NCBI GenBank assembly: GCA_029844215.1
Contig: CM056721.1
Span: 12,970,368-13,034,367, forward strand
Direction of reading: 5' to 3'
Origin: Przewalskia tangutica
Taxonomy: Eukaryota > Streptophyta > Magnoliopsida > Solanales > Solanaceae
Length of the DNA stretch: 64,000 nt
The position numbers were made by a program, and so were the translations under genes. Below are positions 1-12,249 of the stretch, one piece after another. Below the pieces are notes generated by a model. The model was not told the origin of the DNA. It ran no database searches and was given only the letters and a program-made list of their open reading frames with translations. The number at the start of each line of letters is the position of its first letter. Position 1 is the stretch's first letter.

Positions 1-320
1 TATAAAATTTACTGTTATTTAAAAAGAAAATATACTAATATTTTATTTTATTTTACTATATTGAGGGTTGTCCGTGCTTACACAGGCTCAACAATTTTTT
101 TTTTATTTTTTTTGTATTTATACCAGATCTTATGCTACAACGTTATAAGATATACGAAAAATAATTATCATTTGATAAACAAAAAAATTGAAGAACAAAT
201 TAATATAAACAAATAACAAAAAAATAATATAAAGTTGTCCGTTAAGAAGAAAATAAAATTGGATGCAATTAAATTTTTGGAGATCTTTTCCAGAGGAAGA
301 AAAAAAAAGCAAAAATATAA
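1..320. other. AT-rich intergenic DNA, nothing recognised
   Basis: Low-complexity AT-rich sequence with several A and T runs. I see no gene, repeat boundary or regulatory motif that I can support. Confidence 0.5.
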
Positions 321-324
321 TATC

Positions 325-680
325 GGCCTGTTGGCTGAAGATCGACTTTGCAGCCTTCAGGTTTCAAGTTCGATCCCCTCCGGATACGTTCTCCGGGGCA
401 TATGCCTCGTATTAAAGTCTGGTAGCTTAACCACGTGGGCATGTTGCAGTGTGGGATGATCCTTCCCTCCTCCTGTGAGGGGTTCAGTCTTGTAGCATTG
501 ATCAGTTGGTGGCGATCAGACACTGAATGCGGGGTGCATTTCCCGCGATTTACCCGGCGATGGCGGCTAAGGGCGGGTTCCATCGCCTCAGGGGCTGAAA
601 TGCGTCTTGTGCAGTCTTAGCGATATGAAATCTTGGCGCGAGGCACTTGATTAAAAAAAAGAAAAAAAAAAAGAAAAAAG
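325..680 (+). mobile_element. tRNA-derived SINE with A-rich tail
   Basis: A GC-richer block stands in AT-rich DNA. It opens with a tRNA-like head: a plausible A box (TGGCTGAAG) near 333 and a good B box (GTTCGATCC) near 368, the spacing expected for an internal RNA polymerase III promoter. The body runs about 270 bp and ends in an impure A tail at 652-680. That is the architecture of a plant SINE. No clean target-site duplication is visible, so the 5' limit is approximate. Reading frames through the block are not genes. Confidence 0.6.
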
Positions 681-1589
681 AATGGGCTGTGGAAGGGATA
701 TCTGGGAAATGGGACCATTTAATGCCTTTTATCCTTAAGCATGTGGGCCAAAGCTCAAAAAACGTAAAAACATTTGCAGTGGCCAGTTTCGAACCCAGGA
801 CGCAGGTGCGAATTTAAACCCCCTCAGAATTCACCTTATATAGGTGTAATTTTCAGCGAACGGGTTCATCCATGGCTCCGCTCCTGCTATATATTTGGCA
901 ACTACCTTAGTTATCAGTATCACTGTCAACGACCACACCTATCAACCACCACCTCCAACTATCACCATCAACCAACACTGCTAGTTCACTATTAGCTACG
1001 CCCAGAACACTACCATTAGTCAACACCATCCGCAATCGACATCAACAATCACTATTGCTAGCAATCACTATCACCAATCGTCATATAATTTTTAAAAATA
1101 CATTATTTATATAACTAGTATTAATTAGATTGATTTAGTATTTTATTGAATTTTATGTTTATTAATATTAAAGAAAAATAAACTTTATATATTCAGATAT
1201 TTAAAAAACAAACCGTCTTATATTTAGTATTTAAGATCTTAATACTGTATCTTAATATTTAGATTCAATTATTTAAATCTTAACGCACATGTTAATATTC
1301 GAATGTATATTCAAATTCAGATATTTTAATTTATTTTTAGAAAAAAGGCCTAATAGAATTTTATTAATTTATAAAAGACCATAAATATAGTCCAAACGGC
1401 ACCTAATAATTTCGTATTCAATAATTTAGCCCCAATTTTTAGGGATGTCAATGAATTTTCAAAAATGATTGAACCGATCGAATCGAACCGTACCAAATCG
1501 AATTGTAGTTTTTGTAGTAAAAGTAAAAAAAATAATTTAAATCATTAGTGTGATTTTTTCTTTCTAGAAAAAATGGAAAAATATCGAAC

Positions 1590-1634
<45 letters not shown>

Positions 1635-2568
1635 TATTAAGTTTATTAGATATTACATTAAATTTGTTGACGTTGGGCCATGTCTTGGACTGAATTTAGA
1701 TGGAGAGATTATAATTAATTAAAGAGTATCTAAACTTATTCTACCTTATTAAACAAAATAAATAACTTCAAACATTACTACACTTAACACGACAAGTTGA
1801 CAATATCAATTGATCGCATAAGAAGAAGACGACGACTAAAAGGTTTGTTTTCTTATCCTCCTTTTCTTCCTCTACTTCAATCAAATTATGAAAAATGCAC
1901 CACGTGAAACATAATTTACTGCAACTTACTTCTCTTAAAATCTATAAACTATGAGTATTGGGGTCTGAAAGAACTTGAAACTGTCAAAACTTTATTGATA
2001 ATACTGATAGACCAACATTCTATCTTGCCCTTCAATTAACGTCCCGAAATTTATATATGACATTGAGTTATCTTCTTTTGTTCTTACAACTATTTTATGA
2101 CATGTTCATATTTAAATACTAATTCGATTCAGTACAAATTAAACTGAATTTTTTCTTATGGAAATAAATTTAGAAAAGTCCAAATTAAAGGGGATTATTG
2201 TAAAAGATAGTGAGATGTTGAAACAAATGAAGATCTCTTAAAAAATAAAAAATAAAAACTAGCAAAAGATAAATACACCTTCATTTTGGTAATGAAGAAT
2301 AACCGGTACGTGTATTAGATATAAATATTTCTTTCATAATATAGTGTGTTTCTTGTAAGTCATAATTAGATATTGTTGCTTTTGTGAAGATCATCAATAA
2401 TGTTGCATTTTTAGTCTATTTCGTCCAACATCTTTTAATTCTTAATTTTTACTATTATTATTTTGTATTGTATTAGGTGATCTTTTAAAAAATAACGAAA
2501 ACTAATCGAAATCGAAAAAGTCAACTTAATTGGAACGATTTCAAAAAGTTTGATTTTAGTTATATATG
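681..2568. other. Intergenic DNA upstream of the NUP160 relic
   Basis: No gene is recognisable. Near 1440 a stretch rich in AACCG-type motifs (GGGATGTCAATG, then GAACCGATCGAATCG) resembles the end of a non-autonomous hAT element, but no partner terminus is seen. A dinucleotide microsatellite lies at 1593-1630. Confidence 0.4.
1593..1630. repeat. (AT)n microsatellite
   Basis: An uninterrupted run of about 19 AT dinucleotides, read directly from the sequence. Confidence 0.95.
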
Positions 2569-2730
2569 TGGGGTCTGAAAAAGGTAGAATGCACGCAGAC
2601 TTTAGTTCGGTAGAGCATTCGGGAGAACATCGACCAACACAAAGTATAATCACAAACAAAGCGAAGTAACAAAAATAATCAGACTCAGACACGAAATTAA
2701 AGCAGTATGAATATGCCAGTACATTATAAC
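2569..2730 (-). mobile_element. 5'-truncated RTE-type LINE 3' tail
   Basis: This block is collinear with the 3' end of the RTE element at 23.6-23.8 kb. Both run from GGGGTCTG through GGTAGAG, then CAAAGTATAATCACAA, then GAAATTAAAGCAGTATGAA. Only the last 160 bp or so of the element are present, as expected for a LINE copy truncated during reverse transcription. It sits about 270 bp upstream of the NUP160 start codon and so lies in what would be the promoter of that copy. Confidence 0.7.
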
Positions 2731-2832
2731 AAAATGAATTTCAGTCGAAATATTGTTGTTGGGTTGATATGGTACAAATTATTCTAAAATAAGAGACCGA
2801 ACGGACCAATTTTCCCTCATCCAGCGCTCTGC

Positions 2833-2954
2833 TAAACCCCAGTACCAAAACCCCTGTTTTATTCAACCCAACAATATATATAGCTGTTGTTACTAAACCC
2901 CAGTAACCAAAACCCCTATTTTCTTCAACCCAACAATATATATAACTGTTGTTA
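2833..2954 (+). repeat. 61-bp tandem duplication upstream of NUP160 start
   Basis: Two adjacent diverged copies of a 61-bp unit begin at 2833 and 2894. Each contains AAACCCCAGTA, then CAAAACCCCT, then CAACCCAACAATATATATA. The pair ends about 45 bp before the probable start codon at 2999, so it lies in the 5' UTR or core promoter of this NUP160 copy. Confidence 0.85.
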
Positions 2955-2998
2955 TCCCAACACGACACCCCATTTGTTGATTGACAACAAGAATTGAC

Positions 2999-5900
2999 AT
3001 GATATCGGCAGGTATGGAGGTTCCCATTATTGGCAGCGATTCCGTCAAGTTTGTTCAACTCAACGTCCCTTGTTCTACTTCCACTAATGCGGTGACCCAT
3101 CTCACAAGAGACGTCGGTTCTTGCTCCATTATTGGCAACCCTCCCTCCTATTTCACTTGGTTACATACTTCATTCTCTTCATCTTGAATACTTGATTGTG
3201 TGTCTTTTTCTTTCTAAATTATTGTATGTAGTTCTTGTGAAAATAATGAAGTGTATCTGGGATTAATAGAAAAGTTATTTATGCAATTCACATGTATACT
3301 GAAGTGGGTTGTGTATGGTGTTAACAAGTCATCTTGAATTTCTTGAATGTTATTAAATGTAAAGTGATCTTGAATTTCTTGAAGTGGATTGTCTATAGTG
3401 TTAAAAAGACAAGTGATACTGAGTTTCTTGAATGGTGAAACAGTCTTTCTTGTTTTACTTAACTCGAAGAAGTTTCTTTATACTTGTATAATTGGAACTC
3501 AATTATGAAATCTTGGTTCTTCTGTTTTTATATCGTTCTTGAACAAAGAACATATTTGTGTGATCTAATTGGTTTAGAGAATAAAGTTTGGTGTATTTTG
3601 ATCCCAGTCTGATGGGCGGTGGGCTTTGCCCAACATGATAGAGAGGATTTTCTTGGGTGGAGGATGTACACAAAGCATCCACCAAGGGGTATGATGTAGA
3701 CAAACTACCCTAATGCAATCATTAGTCTTGACCTTCTATCTGATCAGTTTCCTATTGTACTTAGGCTTTGCCTGTTTTGTAGTAGGAGTTAACAATATCT
3801 CATCTTATTCTTCTCACATGTCCATCTCTTCAGGTTGTCATGTTACATGTTTTCTTCCTTGATATGTTCGGTGTAGCTTATTGATTACCCTGGTATGCTT
3901 CACATGCTAACTATAACTGCTGAGTTCTGTTGCTACAGGAAAATTTGCAGAAGTCAGCCAAATGTGCTGGAAATAATGGAGTTATGTGGTCATAAGGAGT
4001 TCCCAAAAACAGGATTGCAAATTGTATTCCCAGAAGCACTTTTTCCATTTGCACTCATCTGCAGAAATGAAGTATGCCATTTTGTTCCGGCTTTAATCTG
4101 ATCAATATTCTTGTTTGCTTAATAGTTGACAAAGATTTTCATGGATCATTAACAATTATTGATGCACTCTTGGTTCTTGTAGATGGCATTTTCTTCTGTC
4201 AAATCATATTTGCTTCATGCTATGACAATCTCTGGGGTTGCTTACCTTATTAAACTTGAAAACATCTCCAATTATGTATCTAGCTCCCATTTGCAATCTG
4301 ATGACTTTGTTGAGTTCATCACTCTGACTCATCCTCATCAAGGAGCAGCAACAGCAGTGGCAGGAATAGCAGAACTGATGGTAGTTGGAAGAAGTGATGG
4401 ATCGGTTGGATGCTTCCAGCTTGGCATCCTTGACCAACGAGCTCCAGGTTTCAAATCCTTGTAATTGTCTCCTTCAATTTGTGTTTTCTGCTTTTTTGGC
4501 AAGTATATGAAACTTGCATCTTAAGGGCTGTACTTTATGTTTTAAAGTATGGATTCTCTTGTCCTTTTTTCTTGTCACTGCCACTACTTTAGCATAGGAG
4601 CGGCATCTAGATGTTTTACTTTTTGCAATCTTGTTGCACTTGTGCTTTGGTCTCTCTTTTCTCCTTCTTCCTGCTGACACTTTGTAAGTTGATAGGCTTT
4701 GTGCAAGAACTGCGTGATGATTCTGGTCTTGGTCGTTTGTGGGGCGTTTTGTCAAGGTATTTACTATCTCATATCAGGAAATGTAGTTACACATGGAAAA
4801 CTAGTTATGAAACTGGGTTCTGTTCTCTTTCTTTTGCATGTTTACATATATTATCCATGCGATTTTTCTTACAGTTTCTAAGATATGCAACAGATACATC
4901 TGTTTATATCCTTTCTTCCGAGTTCAATCCTTTTGACGTGATATTTTGGCGGAGCTGTGCCTTTTGTTGTTCGCCTTAGTTTCTGATTATGCGTTCAAGG
5001 ATTCACACTGTCTATGTACTTGAATTATTTCTAGTTTGTTTGCATCATTAGAATTTATGGCTTGAAAGATAGAGATTACTTGAGTTCTATTTTCATCAAC
5101 AAAAGTAACAAATTGAGTAGAAATGACACGACAACCTTATATATCTGAAGACTATACAACTCGTGATATTCAAGTATCTGAGTGGACTCATATTTGGAAA
5201 GAAGCACAAGAGTTTTTGTAATCTGACAGGACCCACACTTTAAAGGAGACAAGCTGAAAGACTCGGAGTTGCATTCTACAATTTGGTATACTTGAATGTC
5301 CTTGATGAAAAAGAACATGGGACAGATGAAGTAAAAGTAACAGGTGTCTTTGGACTAGCTAACCGAAACATGCCTTCTGATTCATGTTCTATTTTTCAGT
5401 CATCTATCTTGCATTTTTGTCTTTGCACAAAATAGAATCAACTATGAAATTACAGAATATTTGAGGTTTTTGGTTACTGTAATAATAGATATATGGACAT
5501 CTAGGTGCAAAATAATTGAAGTTAAAGATAGTGAAGGAGGGGATTGAGTTTCACTTAGTTTTTTAACTACAATTTTGCTTAAGCTAAGTTGACAATTGAA
5601 AAGATTGTTAGGATAGAAAATACATTTATTATTAAAGATGTGGTCAAAAGGTACAGGAGTCGAGATCCCATGGCCCAAAAGTAGATGATGTGATATAGGC
5701 AATCGAGTTTCAGGTTGGGTTGTCTAAGTTGTAGATGAATATTCTCACAGTTGTTTGCAGTCTTGTACCAAATATAGTATAACTAGCTGTGTTGATGAAG
5801 TGGCGCTGCAGCTTCAAAGACCTGGCTCTGCCAGCCTTCTGCATACGGCGTTCTCGTCTTTAAACTGCAGCTTCATAGGGTTGAGTCTGCAGCCACTTTC

Positions 5901-6615
5901 TGGAAAGTGCAACTCCTGAGGTCTTTGAGCGCTGCAGCCTCAACTGAAGTTTTCTGTTTTGGCTTGTAACTGCAAAACTGTCTAGACATAAATTTCTTGG
6001 ACTTCCAATCAATATTTAACCTAAATAACTCTAATTTTAGCACAAAGCCAATTATAGGAACTACTTACACAATTAAATCATAGGTAGCATGACCCTACTA
6101 CTATTCACTCAAACTATATAGGGCTTAGTATTCAATTAGTGATGTAAGATAACATAACTCTAGTTTCTTAGTTTAATTAATTAGATAACCCTATTTTTTA
6201 ATGTTATCAGTCCTCCTGGTATATTGGGCAAAAAGTAGTGTTGGAGCAATGTGAGAGAAAATTAGAGAGGAACTAAAATGTCTGCAGGTAGGTTAAGAGA
6301 TGCTATAAATGGATGTTTTGATGATTTCTATAAATTTGCATACCGAAACTAATGGCTTTACTTGAAAAACAGCATTTGATGCCCATTCATATGACACATA
6401 TTTTGTCTTATTGATTCTGGTTTTCCCCTCCTTTTTTACCCTGTCTCTGATTTTCAGGGGAAGGTCAATTGCTGCAGTGCAGGATCTAGTAATATCTGAG
6501 TTCCACCAGAAAAAGCTCCTATTTGTGCTTTACTCTGATGGGAGCTTACGTGTGTGGGACCTTTCAAATCGTTCCAGAATTTTCAGTCATTCTTTAAGTG
6601 TTTCACCATCAGCAG
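2999..6615 (+). pseudogene. NUP160: NUP160 relic, exons 1-5 (open frame)
   Basis: Exons are 2999-3159, 3939-4071, 4183-4447, 4696-4756 and 6458-6615. They join without frame loss into about 259 codons covering the N-terminal beta-propeller. The likely start is ATG 2999 (MISAGMEVP...); ATG 3014 in the same frame is the alternative and fits the conserved start better. All donors and acceptors are GT-AG except the exon 5 donor at 6616-6617, which is GC (CAG/GCAATT). GC-AG introns are a known minor class, so this may still splice, or it may be a decayed GT. The propeller segment includes VVGRSDGSVGCFQLG and YSDGSLRVWDLSNRSRIF, typical WD-like blades. The part of intron 4 I read has no gene. Confidence 0.85.
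4757..6457. other. NUP160 intron 4, no gene
   Basis: A 1.7-kb intron. A GC-richer patch at 5790-5960 contains several CTGCAGC motifs (for example CGCTGCAGCTTCA, AACTGCAGCTTCA and CGCTGCAGCCTCA) and may be a transposon fragment. No termini or coding potential were found. Confidence 0.5.
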
Positions 6616-6754
6616 GCAATTTATATCCTCTTTTGTATTTCCATTATTTTTTCTTTTTGAACTGATTATTCAGTTGCTCTCGTGAACAAGTTCTTGCCTA
6701 AGCATTTGGATTGTTTGTCTTCAATTCAGCACCACTGTTGCTCTCCTTTCGGGA

Positions 6755-6931
6755 GATGTGTCTCACGTCCCAATCCATGTGTCAATCTATGGGAAGACAT
6801 GTCATGGGCTACATTTAATAAGAAAACTTTAGTGGGGGGGGGGGGGGGGGGATGTGTCTCACGTCCCAATCCGCGGTGTCAATCTATGGGAAGACATGTC
6901 ATGGGCTACATTTAATAAGAAAACTTTAGTG
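6755..6931 (+). repeat. 80-bp direct duplication around an 18-G tract
   Basis: Two nearly identical copies of about 80 bp (from GATGTGTCTCACGTCCCAAT to GAAAACTTTAGTG) flank an uninterrupted run of 18 G at 6834-6851. The copies differ mainly at CCATGTG versus CCGCGGTG. The block lies in NUP160 intron 5. Confidence 0.9.
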
Positions 6932-8627
6932 TATATACTCCACAGATAAGGGTTTTATTTTGTAGATGACTTATTAAAGAATATGTTAATTTGTAGACAT
7001 ATTTTGTGAGGTTTAAGAATAAATGCACCGACGATCTGCTGGTTGTCAATACTCCTTTAGGTATATATGGGAGCAAAGAAAGGAAAAAGGAAGTGTAGGA
7101 AAGTTAACTTTGCTCCCTTTTTGTGTTTCTTAAGCAAGATAGCTATGCGAGAGTGCCAAAACCTTCCCACTAGAAGACTTCATTCCCAACAAAGCCTTGT
7201 ACAACTTTCAGGATTCTTGAAGGGAGGTGTTTTTTTTCTTACTTTGACCTTCATTTCCTTTCGAAAAGCACATGCAAGAAAATTATTTTCCCTTTCATTG
7301 ACTTTGCTCCAAATTTCCAAGAAATTAATTTTCTAGCTACATTATTGACATCCAGGAGAAGCCATCGTGATTAGAAGTTGTGTCTCTAAACTTTGGATTC
7401 TCGATCAGTTTCTGTGATGTAATGTGGATAATTTGAAGGGAGAGGAACAGGAAGCTGTTTAAAGGGCAATGATATGCCAACAACTGATTCCATAGCCGTG
7501 GAAGCAGCTCTTCTCAAAGGGGAGTATAAGAAAAAAATCTCTAAAAATTAAAGAATGTTCAACCTTTTCGATAAAGTACGCTATACGGCAAAAGATTGAG
7601 GAATTAATTTAACATCTCGGCACCTCCTATAACTACACCACCAAGACCCAAGGGGAACTCATACTCGCTTCCCAAAGACCGAGGGAAAGGCGGCGGCTAG
7701 GCGTAGACGGGGCAGTGGCTTGGTTAAGGGGACTCATAGACTCATAGTCCCACCTCCAGCTTCCTGTGACCTTTTCTTTTCAAATTGTGAACATCATGCT
7801 ATATCATACTTAATTGGCATTGTCTCTCCAATTTTTCGTTAATTCATAGGGTTCTTGGTAATGCTCTCAGCTTTATAATAAGAACTTTACTTCATTTTGC
7901 ATTTAGGATCAAATTTTGTAAGGATATGGGTGGGAAACGACCACAACAATCCTGATGCAATTCCCCGGCAGTACTACAAAAAGATGATTCTGTAAGTCAT
8001 TTCCTAGTTCATGTGCTTTCTGCAAATCCTCATTTTCTTTGTACTTTCTTTTGTATCAGTTGCGTACTGCCCCATATTCTGCATAGTGGTGTAGTTATGA
8101 CCGGAAAATGCAAAGAGCTACTCAAATTGAGATAGCACTCATTTTTCCCATCTTATACTTGCATTTTCCTTGTGCTTGTCATTTCTTTATTTGGTGATTT
8201 TCATAGTACGTATAATTCTGCAATAACCTCCAGCTTACATCAGATATGTGCTTTTCTTTGGTAAGTAAAATAAGAAGACAATATTGTGATTTCTGCACTT
8301 GCTATTATTTGTCTTCTTGTCATAGAAAACAAAATTGTTCATCTGTACTTCTTGGGTTGTAGGGGAGTATTCCATTCTTTTTGGAATCTTTGATCTGATT
8401 TGGTGCCTATCCACCATCTTGGCCACACAAAGTTCACCCATTTATTAGGTTAGTTTCTTGTAGCTATGCCATCATGCTTGGTTACCGTGATGAGATTGCT
8501 CGTGCACCACAAACATTTTTATTTATCTATAAAGTAGTAGCTCCTTTTGTACATTGCAATATTATTTGCAAAAAAAGTATTTAGGTGTCGTCCAGCATAA
8601 ATACCACAGTGTGTATCTTGTTTCCTT

Positions 8628-8761
8628 TGTTCTTATGCCGAGGGTCTTCCGGAAACCACCTCTTTACCTCCCAAGGGAGGGGCAAGGACTGTGTACACTA
8701 TACCCTCTGTAGACCCTACTTTGTGGGGTTTCACTAGGTATGCTGTTGTTTTGTAGTATGC
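8628..8761 (+). mobile_element. TS-type SINE with 13-bp target duplication
   Basis: The sequence runs from GCCGAGGGTCTTCCGGAAACC through GGGGTTTCACTAGGTATGC to a TTG-rich end, the hallmark body and tail of the tobacco TS SINE family. It is bracketed by perfect 13-bp direct repeats ATCTTGTTTCCTT at 8615-8627 and 8762-8774, which fix the boundaries. It lies in NUP160 intron 6. Confidence 0.85.
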
Positions 8762-8968
8762 ATCTTGTTTCCTTGAACTTTTGAACAAATGTAGTGTAAG
8801 TTAGAGGAGTTCCATCATTTTCAATGGTAGTTAATATAGTATTACCTTGTTTTGCGCCGGTTAGTATCTGATGTAACCTTCCGTCAACGTGATATTATTT
8901 GGTAGTCTTCATGAGCTCTATAGTTGTTTAGCTTTACCTGTAAGAACTAGCTTGGATTAGATGGTACT

Positions 8969-9109
8969 TGTTAGAGATTGCTACATTTGTCCCTCAGTGG
9001 TGGTTGTGTAGGGGTTTCCAATGAAGCTTTAATGGTCTTTGTCTATTCCATCCATTGTCTTAAATTTGGGTTGAATGCTCATATTCTTTTACAACATGGT
9101 ATTAGAGCC
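8969..9109 (+). mobile_element. Short LTR plus primer-binding site, TRIM-like remnant
   Basis: A TG-start segment of about 125 bp ends in ACA/ACAACA just before TGGTATTAGAGCC (9097-9109). That is one mismatch from the TGGTATCAGAGC primer-binding site complementary to plant initiator methionine tRNA. A related but diverged stretch near 9540-9580 (GGGTTTCTAAAGGAATTTAAATGGTCT) may be the second LTR. No coding domain lies between them, so this resembles a terminal-repeat retrotransposon in miniature. The second LTR is too diverged to be sure. Confidence 0.4.
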
Positions 9110-10018
9110 ACACTTTGATGAGGCTGTTTGCACTTGGCACAATGCTTTCAATTTCATGCTTTGTTGCTCTATGTTTCTTCTTTCTCTTAACTCAATCCAT
9201 GGAGCTACTCTGGGCTTTTTCTCTTTCTCTCTTCAACCCATCGAGCCACTAATGTTTCTCTGGGACAACTCATTAGCTTGTTGAGCGTAATCTCTCTCCT
9301 CCAACTTGAGGTCTGTTGCTGTTGAGCTCCCTCGCTCCATATTGGCGGAAAAATAAAAATAATAGTAAACTAAAACAAAAAGGCAGCACAAGAAGAAAAA
9401 TCAAGTCTACGTGTATACCCTAAACCTTGTTTACACATGCGGTATTTGCTTTAAATATTTGGCGTCACTGCTTCTATGGTGAACGTTGTGAGATGTTAGG
9501 ATCACAAAAGCAAGGTGTTAACTTGTTTCTCATTAGTGTTAAGGGTTTCTAAAGGAATTTAAATGGTCTCGGGCCTCTCGGCTAGAGGATCACTAGGTGG
9601 TAGATGATTTAGATGGACCATGTGGGCTAGAGGTGGCTCTTACCACCTATAAATGGAATTTATTCCCACAGGTCCACCTGATTTCTCTTGCGTTCTCATC
9701 ATTTGTAATGTCCTGAATCTATCGACCAGCCCAACAACTTATTAGTTTTGTACTTGCTCATCATAACTGGGACTGATTCTTGTTTCTTGCAAGTTCTTTT
9801 CCACCTTCTTTTTAGCTTCTCAAATTGGATGTTTTGAATGCAGATTCTTCAGTATGGCCCGCAGTAGTGTGATTGACTTGCTATGTGTTCTACTGTTGGA
9901 TTTTCACTTTCCCCCCTTATTATGCCTATAACTTTGGCTTTAATTTCGACTTATTTATTTGGGTTATTTAAGGAAGTTGGCACAGCGGTGATCTCTTTAC
10001 ATAGCCTTTATTTTAGTA

Positions 10019-10033
10019 CTGGGGAGTGGGGAC
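10019..10033 (+). other. hAT-type excision footprint in NUP160 exon 7
   Basis: CTGGGGA-G-TGGGGAC is two copies of an inferred 8-bp target CTGGGGAC in which the two junction bases (CC) are replaced by one complementary base (G). The net gain is 7 bp and the frame is broken. hAT transposons make 8-bp duplications, and their excision often leaves complementary bases at the junction. Removing the insertion restores the conserved frame on both sides. Confidence 0.7.
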
Positions 10034-10893
10034 AGAATCAACTTGTTACTGGATCCTTTGACAAAAAGCATCTCGTTGGAAGAGGTAAACAGTTTCTGTA
10101 GTTTTTTTTTAAATTTATAAAGAGCAGCTTGCTTTAGGTATCTTGATTAATATCAGTATTCATTATTTAGGGAATCGCTACTGCTAGTTATGTTTGCTTA
10201 CTGTTGTTTGGGTAGCCTCAGGGTGACATCATTGATGTAAAACTTACTCCAAACAAGTTGTGGATACTCAGAGAAAATGGATTGATCATGAAGGAGTTGT
10301 TTTGTCAAGATAGGGAAGAGTAAGGTTTCCGGTGCCTAGTATTAAATAGTATATTATAACTTTCTTAACATGGTCTCATTATATATTTTTACTGGTAGAT
10401 GATTGTGCATCTTTTGCAGAGGATTATGTTTTGGTGTAGATTCTCTACTTTTCAATATATTTCTTGTATACAGGAGCTACCACAATATTAATAAAATTAT
10501 TTATTCTCTTAAGTAGCTGAAGAGATTGTTATCAGTTGAGCAGTTTTATAGATTCCTTAGGAAGAAATGGCGGTCAGCCTTGTCTTGATTTTGTGTCTCT
10601 CACCATTTATTTGGATTGTATGTACAAAGAGTGCTCATTATTTTGCTTAAAAGGTTGAATATTTCTCTTCAGGAGGGGCTGTTGGGAGGAGAAGGATCAG
10701 TTGCTGAAGTGATTTTTTATGTTCTTGCATTTCTTGTTGTATTCTGATCATCCAGTGAATTTCTTTTGAAGTTTTCCTCTTTTTGGCTTAGGATTGTCAT
10801 CTTTTATGTGTTCATAGTTTCTTTGGTGTTAATAAAGATACATACCGTAACATTACCAGTTAAAAAAAGAAGATACATACTGGTTACTCATCA

Positions 10894-11032
10894 GCAAAAA
10901 CGACAACATACCCAGTATAATCCGACCACACCAGGTTGGGTCTGGGGAGGTTAGAGTGTACGCAGACCTTATCCCTACCTTGTGACGGGTAGAGAGGTTG
11001 TTTCCGATAGCCCCCCCCCCCCCCGGCTCTAT
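10894..11032 (-). mobile_element. TS-type SINE, minus orientation, with 12-bp target duplication
   Basis: The complement of the TS body is readable as CGACAACATACCCAGTATAAT, then GGTTGGGTCTGGGGAGG, then CGCAGACCTTATCCCTACC, then AGAGAGGTTGTTTCCGATAG. GGTTACTCATCA (10882-10893) and GGTTACCCATCA (11033-11044) form a near-perfect target duplication. A C14 run at 11011-11024 interrupts the usual sequence. The element is in NUP160 intron 8. Confidence 0.85.
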
Positions 11033-12249
11033 GGTTACCCATCAAAAATAAATAAATAAAGATGGATACTGGCCATTTACATTTTCTGCTGCTTTCAATG
11101 GTTTTGGCATACTCTGCATCTTGTCTTGAGGGCACTAATGGTCTGATTTTTATTTTCAGGGAATTAGCTTATTGCTATTCTTTACAGGATGCATTTGTTG
11201 CTGAGCAGCTGTTTCAAGGCTCTGAAAATTCTTTAGATGATCTACTTTGGCTTTCTCACACAGTTTGTTCATTTTCAAAGGTGCTCTAATACATGCTGTT
11301 TTAGTATCTTTCTATTTTTTGTTGTCTCTCCATGTTGATACGTTCCTTTTGTTTTCATAGACATTTGCCCCCCCCGCTGGCAGAACTTCTTCTGGAGCTA
11401 AATTTTATTTTCTTTATATACATTGCAACACAACTTTAAATGTTATTGATCTGTCAGATCAAGCATGAAAATTACGGCTAGTTCTGTTTTTCTCCTGTTT
11501 ACCCCTTTTTATCTTCGAGTTTTAATTGTTATTTTGTTTATATTTTTGTTTTATTTTATGCTGTGTGGGGCAGGCTGAGAGTCTTCTTGTGGAACCAGTT
11601 GACGGTTCTGCAGCTGCTAACGAGCTTGCTGGTATTGGTTGAGTATTAACGAGTCAAGTAGGCATACTTTTGCGTGAATGGGATACTAATTTTATGAGTC
11701 AAGTGGGTAAGCTCGCTCACTTGAACATTGCATATAACCTGAAAATTATCTTGAGCTGCTATTAAAGGTCCGCACGTTCTTGCACAAATACACAATTGAT
11801 TCAGTAAGAGATTATATCATAAATGATATTTCACTGAAATTGCTTCCCTACATTTTCTGCAAGATGAACATCTTTTTGATTCCTAAGCTAAACTTATAAT
11901 AATGAGTGATCTCATGATCTAGATGATGTTATAAATAAAATGCTTATAAGATAAGTATTGTAGCAAGAAGCAAGCAGATTAAGAACAAACAGAAAGAAGC
12001 TGATGAATAATATAGGATGAAGAGTCAGTGCGAAACATTGACAGTTTTTTCAGAGACACTTGCAGTGGTAGTTAGCAAAGGTCTTGAATCCAAAAAGTAT
12101 CTGTAAGTAGTCAGCCTTCTCAGCTGCTGATGGAAATTATGTCGTAAGTTGATGATAGTTCAAGAATTCGGGATTTTGGCTTCACTTTCTTATTGAAGAA
12201 TACATTTCTCAATTTTTTTCTGTCGTAGCTTGTGATATGTTCCTCATGG

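Noticed and set aside
368..378. tRNA gene
   Set aside because: Only A- and B-box-like motifs of a SINE are present; there is no cloverleaf or anticodon stem. The same holds for 12250-12457.
269..620. Overlapping open frames of 60-100 codons on both strands
   Set aside because: They fall within a tRNA-type SINE with A and B boxes and an A tail; no protein family is recognisable.
7560..7760. GC-rich block in NUP160 intron 5 (GGCGGCGGCTAGGCGTAG)
   Set aside because: It looks transposon-like but shows no termini, target duplication or coding sequence.
11575..11640. Possible extra NUP160 exon (GCTGAGAGTCTTCTTGTGG...)
   Set aside because: It follows a CAG and is open for 21 codons, but the flanking NUP160 exons join directly in phase without it, and it ends in a stop.
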